A stretch of 64,000 bases of DNA. Source: Symsagittifera roscoffensis. Taxonomy: Eukaryota > Xenacoelomorpha > Acoela > Convolutidae. The position numbers and the translations under genes are program-made. The first letter of the stretch is position 1. Every line of letters starts with the position of its first letter. The notes beneath the pieces were generated by a model. The model saw only the letters and a list, made by a program, of their open reading frames with translations. It had not been told where the DNA came from and ran no database searches. The DNA lies in assembly GCF_963678635.1 (NCBI RefSeq), contig NC_087063.1, forward strand, positions 77,399,617-77,463,616, given 5' to 3'. Positions 32,455 to 43,211 of the stretch are shown here, one piece after another.

Positions 32455-33796
32455 AAATAAATACTAAGTAACTTGATGCTGCTGGACGCCTGGTCGATTA
32501 TTTTCCATTTAAACTCAGACTTACCACTCTCACTACCACACTGCCTTATATGCTGTCCAACTGGGGTATCCTCTTTTCGGTGTTCCTCAATCCTTGTGGT
32601 GAGATGTCGGACCGTCTGCCCAACATAGATGGATTTGCACCCACAACATTCAAGTCTGTACACCACTTTTGATTTCAGTTCACTGGAAAAGGAGGATTTT
32701 AGAGAGGGCATACAAGTTTTCAATTTCCTCGTCGTGAATATTATCAGCGCATTGGTGATATCGCGCACTTTTTTTGCTAATGTCTGACTGTGATTCCCCC
32801 TATATTGGACCATCAAGATGGGTGGCGAATCACTGCTATAATCACAGGGCTTCTTTTTCTCAGCCATGTTCTTTTTGTTTTTGCCCTCGCTGATGATCTT
32901 TTCAAGGGCATGGGATGCAACCCGCGACGACCAACTTTCCGGATATTGGTTATCCAACCACTGCTCACGATTAATTTTCATGGCTTTATCATATTCTTCC
33001 CATGTTGACGTACTGCGGAAAACCCGGTGAACAGTTCCTTCAATCACTATTCTCTTGTACTGAAGGGGGGCGCAGCTTCTAAAATTTAGTATGGTACCTG
33101 TATCTGTTGGTTTTTGATACCACCCACAGCTAATTTTCCTGCTTTTGTAAATACTAATTTGTAAATCCAAAAATGCCAAAGTTCCGTTTGTGTTTGGTGT
33201 CTCTATTGTGAACTGTAAGTTTGGATGTAGTAAAATTGCAGCCCGTAGCGTTTTCTCAGGATCACCCTTCACTGTTCTCACTATATCAACAACGTAACGG
33301 AGAAATAACTTAGCTTGTTGCCCTGACTTATTTTTCTCTCTGATTATGATGCATTTTCTGCACTACCAGACGGTTTCACTTATATTTCGATACTCATCAT
33401 CTGATATATCAACGCATTTTACGTGATACCAGTTCAAACAGCATTCACATTCTACACATTTTGACCTGTACGTGACTTTCTTATTGCACTCGGGACATAT
33501 TCCGTGAAGATCTTTCTCGGGCAAAAATATTTCGGGAATATCCCTCGATAGTGCAGTTTCGTACTGCTCCAGCCAAAAATTTGCTAAAATAACGGCACGA
33601 GATGCCCCCATTGCCAAACCATCTTTCTGAACGTACCATGTTTCATTGCACTTGAAATGGTTTTGACTAACTGCCATGTTCAACAGTCTCTTCATGGTTT
33701 TCCTAGCAATTGATGGTGGTTCATCTTGCTCATACAGTTTTCTCAGAGCTATGTCTATCGCTTCTTTCAGTGGAACATTTGTGTACATGTTAGCAT
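32451..33796 (-). pseudogene. PLE 2: 5'-truncated reverse transcriptase with zinc finger and GIY-YIG domain
   Basis: A second PLE of a related but distinct subfamily. It begins inside RT motif A (MYTNVPLKEAI), so the N-terminal half is missing. Motif B (DGLAMGASRAVILANFWL) is followed by an inserted finger with CPEC, CVECECC, WYHVKC and CRKC (33351-33497), then motif C reading YVVD (33285-33296) in place of YVDD, which removes one catalytic Asp. The GIY-YIG region has VVYRLECCGCKSIYVGQT and TTRIEEH. One frame throughout, with a single stop at 33363-33365. Confidence 0.9.
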
Positions 33797-34077
33797 TAAA
33801 ATTAGCCAAAAAAAAGAAAATGTGAAAATAAAAATGAAGAAAACTCTCCGAAATTTGTGACAAAACGTTTAAAATTGTTACATAATAGTTGTTACATAAT
33901 TTCAGTAATATTTGTAAAGTTTTGATTGGTTGAATTTTTAAAATTTTGAAGTAATGATATGTGTGACACTTTTTATGATCTTTGATCATTTTGTACAGAT
34001 AGTTTAGAATTTTTAAAACCTGAAGATGCACAAAATGTGCGAAAACGTTTGTTTGAATTTACAATTTTAACGCATTC
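33797..34077 (-). repeat. Inverted PLE terminal sequence with a hammerhead-like motif
   Basis: 33797-33985 is the inverted counterpart of 28015-28205, and 33990-34077 matches the arms of the 87-bp inverted repeat at 23785-23971. It is joined directly to the truncated RT of PLE 2. Confidence 0.85.
34016..34056 (+). ncRNA. Hammerhead-like motif, third strong copy
   Basis: Same core and stems as 23905-23946, with one A fewer in the stem II loop region (GCACA, AA, TGTGC pairing retained). It lies on the strand opposite to the PLE ORFs. Confidence 0.58.
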
Positions 34078-34109
34078 TCTTAAAGTTTATGTAAACAAAA
34101 GAAACTTGA

Positions 34110-34357
34110 GTTGATAGCTTCGAGTCTGACTCTCAACAATAATGCCAGGAATAGTGCTTGTCCATGGTTCAAAGACAAGAAAGCAAAGCAAGACACCATC
34201 GACGAATTCAAGTGGAAACTGGACCAACATTGGAAAGCGATTGGAATTGACATGTACGAATTCGAACGGAGATTAAAAAAAAACAATTGAAATGACCACA
34301 AGAGGCACTGCCTAATGGTAATAAAAAACTTGGTTTGACTTGACTTGACTTGACTTA
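34110..34357 (+). mobile_element. 3' end of a LINE with (TTGAC)n tail
   Basis: An open segment reads NARNSACPWFKDKKAKQDTI and then DEFKWKLDQHW, ending RRLKKNN and a stop; the FKxxLDxHW pattern is typical of LINE ORF2 C-termini. A TTGAC microsatellite of about 4.5 units (34333-34357) follows, as expected for a 3' tail. Confidence 0.7.
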
Positions 34358-34652
34358 AGACGGAGAAAAAGCTCTTGAAAAATGAAAGACATGCAGCTAC
34401 GAACCGGAAACAGGTCTTAGATATGGCTGATCAACGACGGACCTATTCACTATGTTCCTAATTGTTGTGAACTTATTGAAAATTTTCGCATCTTCAAGCA
34501 AATTGGACATGTCAGTCCCAGACGAACACCGAGAACGAGAGGTGCGCGAAGTGCAAATAAAGTGGAGGTTCTCAGTCGGTCATATTTGGAAGTTTGATCT
34601 TGAGTTGAACAATTAACCTTGATTTTTATTTGGGGGGAAGTAATTTCCCTGG

Positions 34653-35125
34653 TTGAAAACGTACTCGATGGACCAGAGCTATATTGGTCGATGGATAGTC
34701 AGGTTAGATTGCTACCACATGATAATCGAGCGCAGGATGCGTGACAATCACCAGAATGCTGATAGCCTCAGCAAGAAGACTGAGTTTTATGAAAGACTAG
34801 ATCAAAAGCAAGCCAATCAGGCAGAAAAGAAAGAAGGGTTTTTGTTTCTGGACAAGGGGCCAATGAAGCGCTTCCCTTGACGAGAGGGGTGGACAAGTCT
34901 GGACATCCAAATCCGGGACACCCCGAGTTACCAGTGGAGGAGACAGTAGAAATAAGGATCCTATCTAAAAGGGACCCGGTGCCTTTGGATCTGTTGCTAC
35001 GCTCGAACCTGGTCAAACAGGAACTCTCTCGTATGAACAAAAACAGCCTCTTATTGCTGGATAAAACGGCGCAGGTTACGCCACAAGTGGTGCGGATGCT
35101 GGGTGGCTTGTTGGGAGAAAAGTGA
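34653..35125 (+). pseudogene. Ty3/gypsy RNase H C-terminus and linker (frameshifted)
   Basis: GRWIVRLDCYHMIIERRMRD followed by HQNADSLSKKTEFYER is the hallmark end of Ty3 RNase H. A frameshift near 34870 continues into DKSGHPNPGHPELPVEE and a Leu-rich segment ending at 35125. The protease, RT and most of RNase H are absent. Confidence 0.85.
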
Positions 35126-36129
35126 CTAGAGATGACCCCGAATGGGCAGCAGCCATGGCATCGCTGACAGTCAGTAGGAAAGTACGGATGAAGCCGTCAA
35201 GACGCTAACATATGGAAAACGAAAGCGATTGTAGAACGTTAGTTCAGCTACTAATATCTTCGATTCCTCAAAGAGTTTTGATGAGGACATCATACAAAGA
35301 AAAAGAGCATGAGATCGGAACGCAAAGTAAGACTATCACCGTTGAGGAGCCCGATCAAAAATGTCGAGTTAATGATCATAACCCGGAACAAGAACCTTTG
35401 TTCGGGGGTGTTGGATGTTAAAGAAAAAGGTCTTGTGAAGAAGACCTGCAGGATTTTGTCCGGAGAGTTTAGATGGATGAGCAGAACGTACAGGTCGGAA
35501 CCTGCCGTGGAAACGTGCTCCGTGACGGACTCACCCGTTGACAACACCTCGAGGAAATCGGAGATCGACACCTACTCAGACAAGAAATCGAGACAGGATC
35601 AAAATTGTCAGAATTAGAGATCCACACATTACAATTGGAGACTGGAGCAAGAGACTTGGACAGGAAAATATATAAAGACCTGACAGTTATCGCTACCTGG
35701 TACCCATTGAAAGAGTCTTTGACAACGCAGCGGATGACCTGGAAATTATAGCGGTATCGAACCATTTGATGAGCTTGTTATCACAGAAGGAAGCAGTCAG
35801 GACTGACCTTCAACCGTTCAAACAAGAGACAGAGCCATTGGCGAAGACTTTGTGCGTTAAGATGGAAGATGACGAGCATTAACCCGATGAGCTGATTAGT
35901 CGCTTGAGCGTCATGAAGACATACTTGAAGGCGAGATACAGACTCTCGGAATACTACAAGCGCAGCAAAATGACCGTATGACGAGCAATTTGAAAAGGTG
36001 GATCGAGAATGGGACACTAGACAAAGGAGATGTGGAAGAGTACAGTTACCGTATTCTGAGACAATACTTCAAGGTTATATCGGAACAAGGACGGGATTGT
36101 GGCTTACAAGAAGGGAGAACAAGACAAAG

Positions 36130-37236
36130 TCCTGTACAAGTATAATGCGATAGTGTTGCCGCAACTCTACCAAACGGAACTTTTACTCAGTTCGCATGAT
36201 CAGATGGGCCACCAGGGGTATCGATAAAATAAACCAGAGGAATTTGAAACGCTTTGAATGACCTGGGATACAGAAGGCATGTGAGAAATGGGTAGAAGCA
36301 TGTCTGTCATGCCAGAGGTCAAGGATCCAAGGAAACTGCAAGTTCCCTTGCAGTCGATTGAATCATCTGAGTTCATTGAGGTGGTACAGTTTGATCACCA
36401 AGAGATATGCATGACAGACAGTGGCTACAATCAGGTCCTGGTGGTGATCGATCACTTCATGAAATCTGCAGAGGCCGTCCCCTGTATAACTGCCTCAGCA
36501 GAAAAGACATGCGATCACTTGATCAATACGTGGATAGCGAGGCATGGGTGTCCGATGAAATTCAATCGGACAATGGATTAGCTTTCGAAAGGTAGTTTAC
36601 TAAGCAGCTCAAGAGACGTTACCAAGTAGCTCTGGCTCATTTTACGACGTATCATCCCCAGACAAATGGCTTAGTGTAGAGGCAAATTCGGACTCTGGTG
36701 TCGATGTTGAGGGTGTTTTATTCCAGATATATAACTGATTGGGATAGACACCTTCAACAAGTGATGGGAGCTTATAACAGCATGCAACGCTCCACCACGA
36801 GAGTAAGTCCACACGTGATGTTGACTGGACACGAAAAGCCTTAGCCTTTGACTTTCTTTTACCCAGAGTATGAAAGAAAGAAAACATCACCACAAGTTTA
36901 TGTAAGCGGTGTGATAAGACGTCACCAGAACTGAACGACTTGTGCAGACGAAACACGCAGCAAGCACAGACAAGACAGAGGAAAAGGTTTGAGAAGAATG
37001 CAGCTGGCGCAAAAGTTTTTTCAGTAGGAGACTACGTATGGGTATTTCAAAACGTTATATTACAGAAAGGATCCAAGAAACTCCTAAAAAAGAGGAGGGG
37101 ACCGTTCTTGATAACGGAAATGCACCAGGAGGGTTGTTTTTACAAACTGAGTATTGGCCACGCTGCGCACTTTGAGAAAATTAAGCCACACAACTCATCC
37201 ACAGAGGACTGGTGCATACCCGACGACATGGAATAG
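36130..37236 (+). pseudogene. Ty3/gypsy integrase with GPY/F domain, inactivated
   Basis: The HHCC zinc domain is visible in shifted frames (SSHDQMGHQG, then CEKW and ACLSC). The catalytic core has its first Asp in QFDHQEICMTDSGYNQVLVV and its second in IQSDNGLAFE (other frame). At the expected Glu, after YHPQTNGLV, there is a TAG stop in place of the catalytic residue. The C-terminal GPY/F-type module is intact (RRGPFLITEMHQEGCFYKLS, AAHFEKIKPH). At least three frameshifts and two substituted stops show it is dead. Confidence 0.9.
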
Positions 37237-37429
37237 GGCGACTATCTGATAACGGACCCTACCTGCGAGGTAAATGAAACAGGCACCAGGGAAAAGAATG
37301 ACGGGAATGAAGCCCTAGAAGAATGAAAAAATTCTCTGCTGCTTCTGGATCCGATGAAGAAACCAAATAATTGAATCAGATGAAGAAACCTTACCCTACG
37401 CAGAAGAGGACTGGGAGGACCCCGAACAG

Positions 37430-37693
37430 ATGGAAGCTCCCAAGAAATTGAAACCAGATCTACCGTTTTCGATGCAGACACGACAGAGTGACAGGACAAG
37501 ACCCGCAAAGAAATATAACCCTTACGAAGACGACTTCGTAGTGGACAAATTAGACCTGAAGAAGATAGTGGAAAAACTGGTGGGTCTAAAGGAAATACCC
37601 GCGTCACAGGACATAGGCACAGTCGATGACCGAGACGAGGAGTGGGTCGACGACCGGTCTAAACTTAAGGTAGATTTTGATGATGAGCAGTAG
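37430..37693 (+). pseudogene. Post-integrase acidic tail of the Ty3 element
   Basis: An 87-codon open segment, Asp/Glu and Lys rich, containing QTRQSDRTRPAKKYNPYEDD and repeated acidic Asp/Glu blocks. It follows the integrase after about 190 bp of broken frame. No function is assigned. Confidence 0.5.
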
Positions 37694-38222
37694 CAGTTGT
37701 ACGAACACGAATTGACGCACCTGCGAGTCTTGGAGTGGCTGAACGAAATGACATCGGACCGGTGTCACAATTCAAGGTGTAGACCGCTAGATTATGAAAT
37801 ACACAAAATACGACAGAGATGATCCTTCCTGGGCAGCCCAGAAAGGGCAATTACTCATTCCTGCGTCAAAGCTCAACCTAATATCCGGTATGTGATCGAC
37901 GTGGACGTCGATGGATATTTTTGACCGGGGAGTGGGGGTAAGACTTACCCAAACTGGAAAATTATTATTGAAAACATTAAGAACAGCAAGAGAGACAGGT
38001 GACCTAGAGCAGAAACAGGCGAAGGCCCTGAGAAACCGGACAAAGCGAGAGTAGTAGAGTCATATTTTATTTTGCCAAATGGATACTCAAGTAGCGTATT
38101 GCTAACAGATAGCGGTTTTATACTTACAAATAGGACAAGTGCGATAGCGATCAAAGCGTACTTGAGTTTTAGGATTGCGTTAGCAGCAGATTTTAAGAGA
38201 GAATAAAAAACATAGAGTTTCT

Positions 38223-38516
38223 GTGAATCAAAGACCAGGAACAGGAGGTGTAGCAGCCTCGCCTGCGGTGGCTTCAAAAAAACCAGGAAAGTATCTATGC
38301 TTCTTGGTGACGAGAGCGACGGAGAAGCAGCATGTGGACCCTGAAGACTTGGTTCTGTCCTTGACGAGACTGAGAGGTTTCCTAGTGGAGAGGGAGGTGA
38401 AGGAGCTCTCGCTTCCGGTATATGACCCAAACCGAGGACGAATGCATCCAGGGGAGCTGTATGTGCTGATACACGTAATCTTTTCTGATACTAACATACA
38501 AGTGTATTTACATTAG
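38223..38516 (+). pseudogene. Macrodomain-like half domain within the Ty3 element
   Basis: The sequence GKYLCFLVTRATEKQHVDPE, then a helix LVLSLTRLRGFLVE, then KELSLPVYDPNRGRMHP, then LYVLIHVIFSDTNIQVYLH follows the strand-helix-strand-loop-helix-strand order of the C-terminal half of TARG1/OARD1-type macrodomains, which bind ADP-ribose. The usual glycine-rich catalytic loop (PRIGCGLD type) is replaced by PVYDPNRGR. The N-terminal half is not found. This is a fold-level resemblance noted by eye. Confidence 0.4.
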
Positions 38517-38754
38517 AAATACTAATTGAGTGTAGGTTGGGTGTAGGATATGTTATATGTAATATGTAATGTGTTATGTGTTATGATATTACGATCTTGG
38601 GTTTGCAAAACTTAGTGACCACTAATGTTCGAACAATAATTTTAGGATTAGATCCAAATTTTGGACTGTCCACTCTTAGGAAAAATTCCAAGATTTTAGA
38701 AATGAACTGATTTTTTTATATTTCAGAATCAAAATCTTTTTATCTGAATTTCAA

Positions 38755-39485
38755 TTGTGCAAACTGATAATCGAAATCGAGTCACCTGAAATGGATAACT
38801 TTGACTTGAAAGAACTGATGGACCTAGTAGAGTCCTATAAATCCGGTGATAGATGGGACCCAGAGGTAGTCAAGTTGCTGGCCGCATTGACAAACATCTT
38901 AGGGCACGACAACCCTCGGGACCGCCCCACGGAAGTCTTTTTGATGGCCACTTATAGAGAACAGGGAGTACTAGACCGCCCAATTATGAGGGTAATGAGG
39001 TGGAGAAACGGGGCACTCTCAGGAATTGACTTGGCGAACGAGCCTGGATTGGGAACTTCCAGGTTCTACCAACCAGTTGAGATGCCTCTTCCGACCAAGC
39101 CTAGTCCTGGAGTGAGAGGGATGCATCAAAAAATGAGTAGCGCGGCAGCCTCGTCAAGCTCACAACTGAGAGCAGCTGTGCCACCGAAACGGGCGAGAGT
39201 AGAAGAGGAAGTCCAGACGAACGAAACCATGAAAGGTCTGAACGAGACAAAAGACGAATATGAGCGGTAAGAAAAGCCTTGCTCAGATCTGAAGAGGACC
39301 GAGACAGGTGGAAGAGACTGTTCGAGGATTGCAAAAAGAAGCAGAGCGAGGAAATAGAGCGCTTGTGGCAGAAATATAAGGAGCGATTGGAACGACTAGC
39401 ATTATCGACAGCAGTAGCAAGTACCATAACCGCAAGGGAAGTTCCTAGGGGGCAGTCCCTCGCTTCTAACGCCTCGCCAATTTAG
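38755..39485 (+). pseudogene. Uncharacterised Ty3-associated ORF with coiled-coil tail
   Basis: A 171-codon frame (38755-39270: MDNFDLKELMDLVESYKSG ... VFLMATYREQG ...) ends at a stop and continues after a frameshift into a charged helix (39279-39485: DRWKRLFEDCKKKQSEEIER). The PxR-type linker PPKRARVEEE resembles a basic nuclear-localisation stretch. I do not recognise the family. Confidence 0.5.
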
Positions 39486-40358
39486 CCAGAAAGTGTAGTT
39501 GCAGATCCCAACAACAGCCGACAGAGTAACAATCCCGGATCCAAGTGACACCCTAGATGATCCAGTCGTGGATCAAACTATGCAAAAGCTGATAGAAACA
39601 GCTGGACGGGCTTGTAGCCAACAAGAGTGTGCCAGGTTCCGGGTTGACTGCACCCTGTGGAACGATTGACGATACAGGCAGAGTAGAGCTCTCTTTGGAA
39701 GCGATGAACATAACGGGGCTAATACGGCTACGAAACCGACAAAGAACTCAAACGCTCCTGACAGGAAGACAAGCGAGATGCCCATGAAGGAAATGTCGCG
39801 CGTGTTTGATATACAAAAGAATAACCAGATCAAGAACAACTTCACAGGAGTTCCAGACATGGAATGCGAGCATGTTTTAACCAATCGACGTGGAGTCCAG
39901 CAATGAACATGCAGCAACCGCCGCTCGGAACATCCAATTGATAGTGGGCGTTAGTCTGGTGAGAGTTTTGCAGAACTTAAGAACCTCATGGATCACTACG
40001 ATCGTGACCTTTGGAGGCGCCACAGTAGCCCAAATATATTGGATGGCGGAGTTGACAAGGCGGAGTTGACACAGCATAGAGGGACAAGGCGGGTTGAATC
40101 GTGTCTTCTAGGAGCGATTAGATGACTTGGAGGTCGAACTCTTTGATAAAGGAGTATTTAGAGTGGAAGAAGCCACTAGCGTAACGTTAACCTCGATGTT
40201 CGTGTCTCCTAATCTGGAGACACGCCTGTGATCAGTACCAGCAGTGCCACAGGTGTCGCAGAGCTCCAGCGAGCAAGGGCAGAGGTCAGACGTATTAGAT
40301 CGACTTTTTAAGCACCAGCGAAGAACCAGTGAGGAGGACCCCTTAGCCTCGACGGAGA

Positions 40359-41443
40359 TTGGGACCCATCAATCCAACAGTGGACACGACCTCAGGCACC
40401 TTGAGATCTGAGACGACGAGTACGAGCAGGGTAGAGGACCTGATGCAATTGAATCTTCAAACAGTAAACTTTGCAGTCGATGCGATAAGGATGTTGAATG
40501 GAGCGAAACTCTCCGTGAACGGACTGTACTCAATTGTGGGAATGGACTGGTTGAAAGCAGCCGGAATCAACTTTACCTCCATAACAGCTTCAATATTTGC
40601 GACCTTGGGGGACTGCCCTCAAATAACACCATGGTTCCAGTAAACGCCAGACCCCTACAGGACGTGAGGATGAACCATGGCAAACATAATAGAAAAGAGA
40701 GGCCAGGATGTTTTTTGACGACTAGAGCACCAATAGGACAACAGGTGAAGTTTTTTAAGCAAGTGCGGGCACCTTCAGCTCACGTGAAAGAAAGAGTTTA
40801 TCCAAAATCAGTAGACAAAGAAGGTGATGTCAAAAGATACTGCGAGCTGAAATTTCGAACAGACGAGACTATCTTTGCGGTATGTGATAAAGTAGAAATG
40901 AGGACAGCAAAGATAATAGTGACTGCGAGCTCGGACTTTGTGCATACGTCTAAGTCTTTGTTTTGGCCTGACGTAATAATGCTGGCGGGAACCAACCTAG
41001 ACTTGATGCAACCTGTATCAATGGCGATCGGGGTTCAACGACAAACCGAAATGAACACGATAACAATCGTATTCGCCGGCATGAAAAATCACTTGCAGAG
41101 TAGGGGTTTGCTGACCAGACTCAGAGAGCCTACAACGACGGAAGGCGCAGTGTGGCCAGCAATCAAAGACATTTTGGAGTCAATGGGCGAGATGATGAAT
41201 GTGTTGAAAGAAGACGCATTCCAGAAAATAGCACCAAAAGCAGTATTCGCGTTGTCTCCGGGTTATGCACACCTCGAACAGAGCCGAAGGGGTATAGAGT
41301 CGCCGGCTGGATCGACTCCTGACGTTAATTGGGATCACGCACGGAAACTTGGGAGGACTGATGAATTTGACCCGCTACCCCGAACAGATGAGAGAGAATG
41401 TGAAGAAGTTCGAGATGAAACGATCCACCGACTCCTGGACTAA
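40359..41443 (+). pseudogene. Ty3-associated ORF with SGNH-hydrolase-like block, first copy
   Basis: Two overlapping frames. The second (40631-41443) holds VYPKSVDKEGDVKRYCELKF, KIIVTASSDFVHTSK, DVIMLAGTNLDLMQPVSMAI, ITIVFAGMKNHLQSRGLL and KAVFALSPGYAHL. The TASSDF / AGTN spacing recalls blocks I and III of SGNH esterases, but a clear GDS serine and the His block are not evident. Bases 40769-41286 are about 95% identical to 44393-44888. Confidence 0.5.
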
Positions 41444-42221
41444 AGTAAGAGAACTGGGACATACACTGATCCAGTTTCTCCTACAACAGAATCGCTTTGG
41501 AACAGAAGAAGATAAGACAATAGAAAAGGAAGAAGACGTGCGACGTCATGCAGGAGGCATGCCCCTGCTAACTGATTTAAGTCTGGCTATTTCAGCAGTG
41601 CATACAAGAGTATACCCAACTGTTGTGATCAAAATGTGCTACGCGAATTGATGAGTAAAAATTTACTGTTCGCAAAGATAGTAGAGACAGAGATGACGGT
41701 AGTAAACTTAAATGATTATTTCCGTGACCAAATGGGCAAAGTAGAGAGAGGGCATATTGAAGTATTTACAAATCTCTGGAATTTGAGGTCCAATGATAGA
41801 ATGAACGACGAGATAGTAAGAACTCATCGTTTAATGGCCTCCTTCTAAAATCTGAAGGGACAGATGAAAGGATGGGGAGATTACAGAATCCTGCCAGAAG
41901 AAGCTCCTGAGTTCAGAAGGATGTTGCTCGGAGCAGACATCGTGGTACATTTCCAGGTTGAGAGCTTTTGAAACCAACGAAAGGAGGATGGCTTAATTCT
42001 CAGAACTGATGGACCCGTGCTTCGTGTGCAGAAATAGTGCCGTGCTGCAAAACACGCAGTTTGTATACGCGGATGAGTCGACGAAATGTGGAAGACTTGG
42101 GGAAGACTGGACCAAATTGCACCTGGCGCCAACGGTCCTAAGAGGCAAGGCGGACTTGCAGGAAGCCGCGTTAATTGCGATGAGTGCGATAAGCTGGAAA
42201 CTGCAAACTAGACTGCTCTAG
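41349..42221 (+). pseudogene. Broken continuation of the Ty3-associated polyprotein
   Basis: Three short frames in tandem (41349-41651, 41636-41848, 42009-42221) with fitting amino-acid composition (GLMNLTRYPEQMRENVKKFE, DYFRDQMGKVERGHIEVFTN). They overlap or abut and appear to be pieces of one frame broken by indels. No family is recognised. Confidence 0.4.
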
Positions 42222-42619
42222 CACCCTTTGGCAGTGAGGAAAGTAACATAAGGCACGGAGAAGAAGAAGATACGTCAACTGGCAAGCTAGTCGTGCCAAA
42301 TTTTCCAGACGAGACGATGAATGAGGAATAAAGACCGTCATGGCCAGGGAGAAATCAGAAACGAGACGATAAGGAGGGAAAAGACCGTCGACCGGAAGAA
42401 CCAATGGAACAGGATCCCGATTAAACGGGAAAAGATGATGATAAGGCCTCGGCAGGTGGAGTCTCCAGCCTAGACTTCAGTTTCTTGGACGACTAAGAGA
42501 TCGGAACAGAAAAATTGGAACGGACTACTGAGCCAGCGGAAGATAAGAATTCCACGCTGGAAACTCCGTCAGCCTTCAAATTCATGGAAATGGAACTTTT
42601 TTAAGAGTCTCCGCGGAGA

Positions 42620-43000
42620 AAAACAATAGAGGGCACAGCCCGAGTACCTTTCCTGGGAACCTTGCCTGTGAAAGAGTGGGAAGTTCACCACATGGATTAT
42701 GAGAATAGAACAGGCTGTAATATGGACAGAGTTGCTTCCATGGAAGATTTCTGGACAGTAGTGCATTGCTACGGGACCCAGTCGATGTTGAAAACAGGTC
42801 TCAACAGACCACTGAGGCAAGAGGCTATCGATAAATTGGATGAATGCGAAGAGCGATTGAGCGAACTGTTGATTGACTTGGCCACTGATGAAAGTGAAAT
42901 TAGTTCTCCAATCAAGACAACGCAGCAAGAAGGCAGCAAAAAAAAACGTATACCTCTCCAGTACTCGAAAAATGACGATGCGATTGAAAATGATGATTGA
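42620..43000 (+). pseudogene. ORF fragment with possible eIF4E-like pattern
   Basis: Reads FLGTLPVKEWEVHHMDYENR, then ASMEDFWTVVHCYG, TQSMLKTGLNRPLRQEAI, then an acidic tail. The order Trp-Glu, His-His, (S/T)(M/V)EDFW, small-residue turn, and a GI-like end resembles the cap-binding domain of eIF4E, but the second cap-stacking Trp segment is not seen. Weak evidence. Confidence 0.25.
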
Positions 43001-43211
43001 CAAGGTCAATGACATGAAGATGAAACTGGGCAGCAAAGTGACGTTAAGAAAAACTCGGACGACGAAAGTAGACTCTGAAATCTCAGCAAAAGCTGTCAAT
43101 TCAGCCAAACGAAAGCGTGTCTAAGAGGTCATGGATATAGGTTAAAGTTACGACCGACTGCCTGGCACAAATAGAACACTGACCGACCTAACGATAGTTC
43201 CACCCATCCTC

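Noticed and set aside
34360-34650. 5' LTR of the long Ty3 element
   Set aside because: The coding part starts inside RNase H, so the left end is truncated. No matching repeat is found near 45100.
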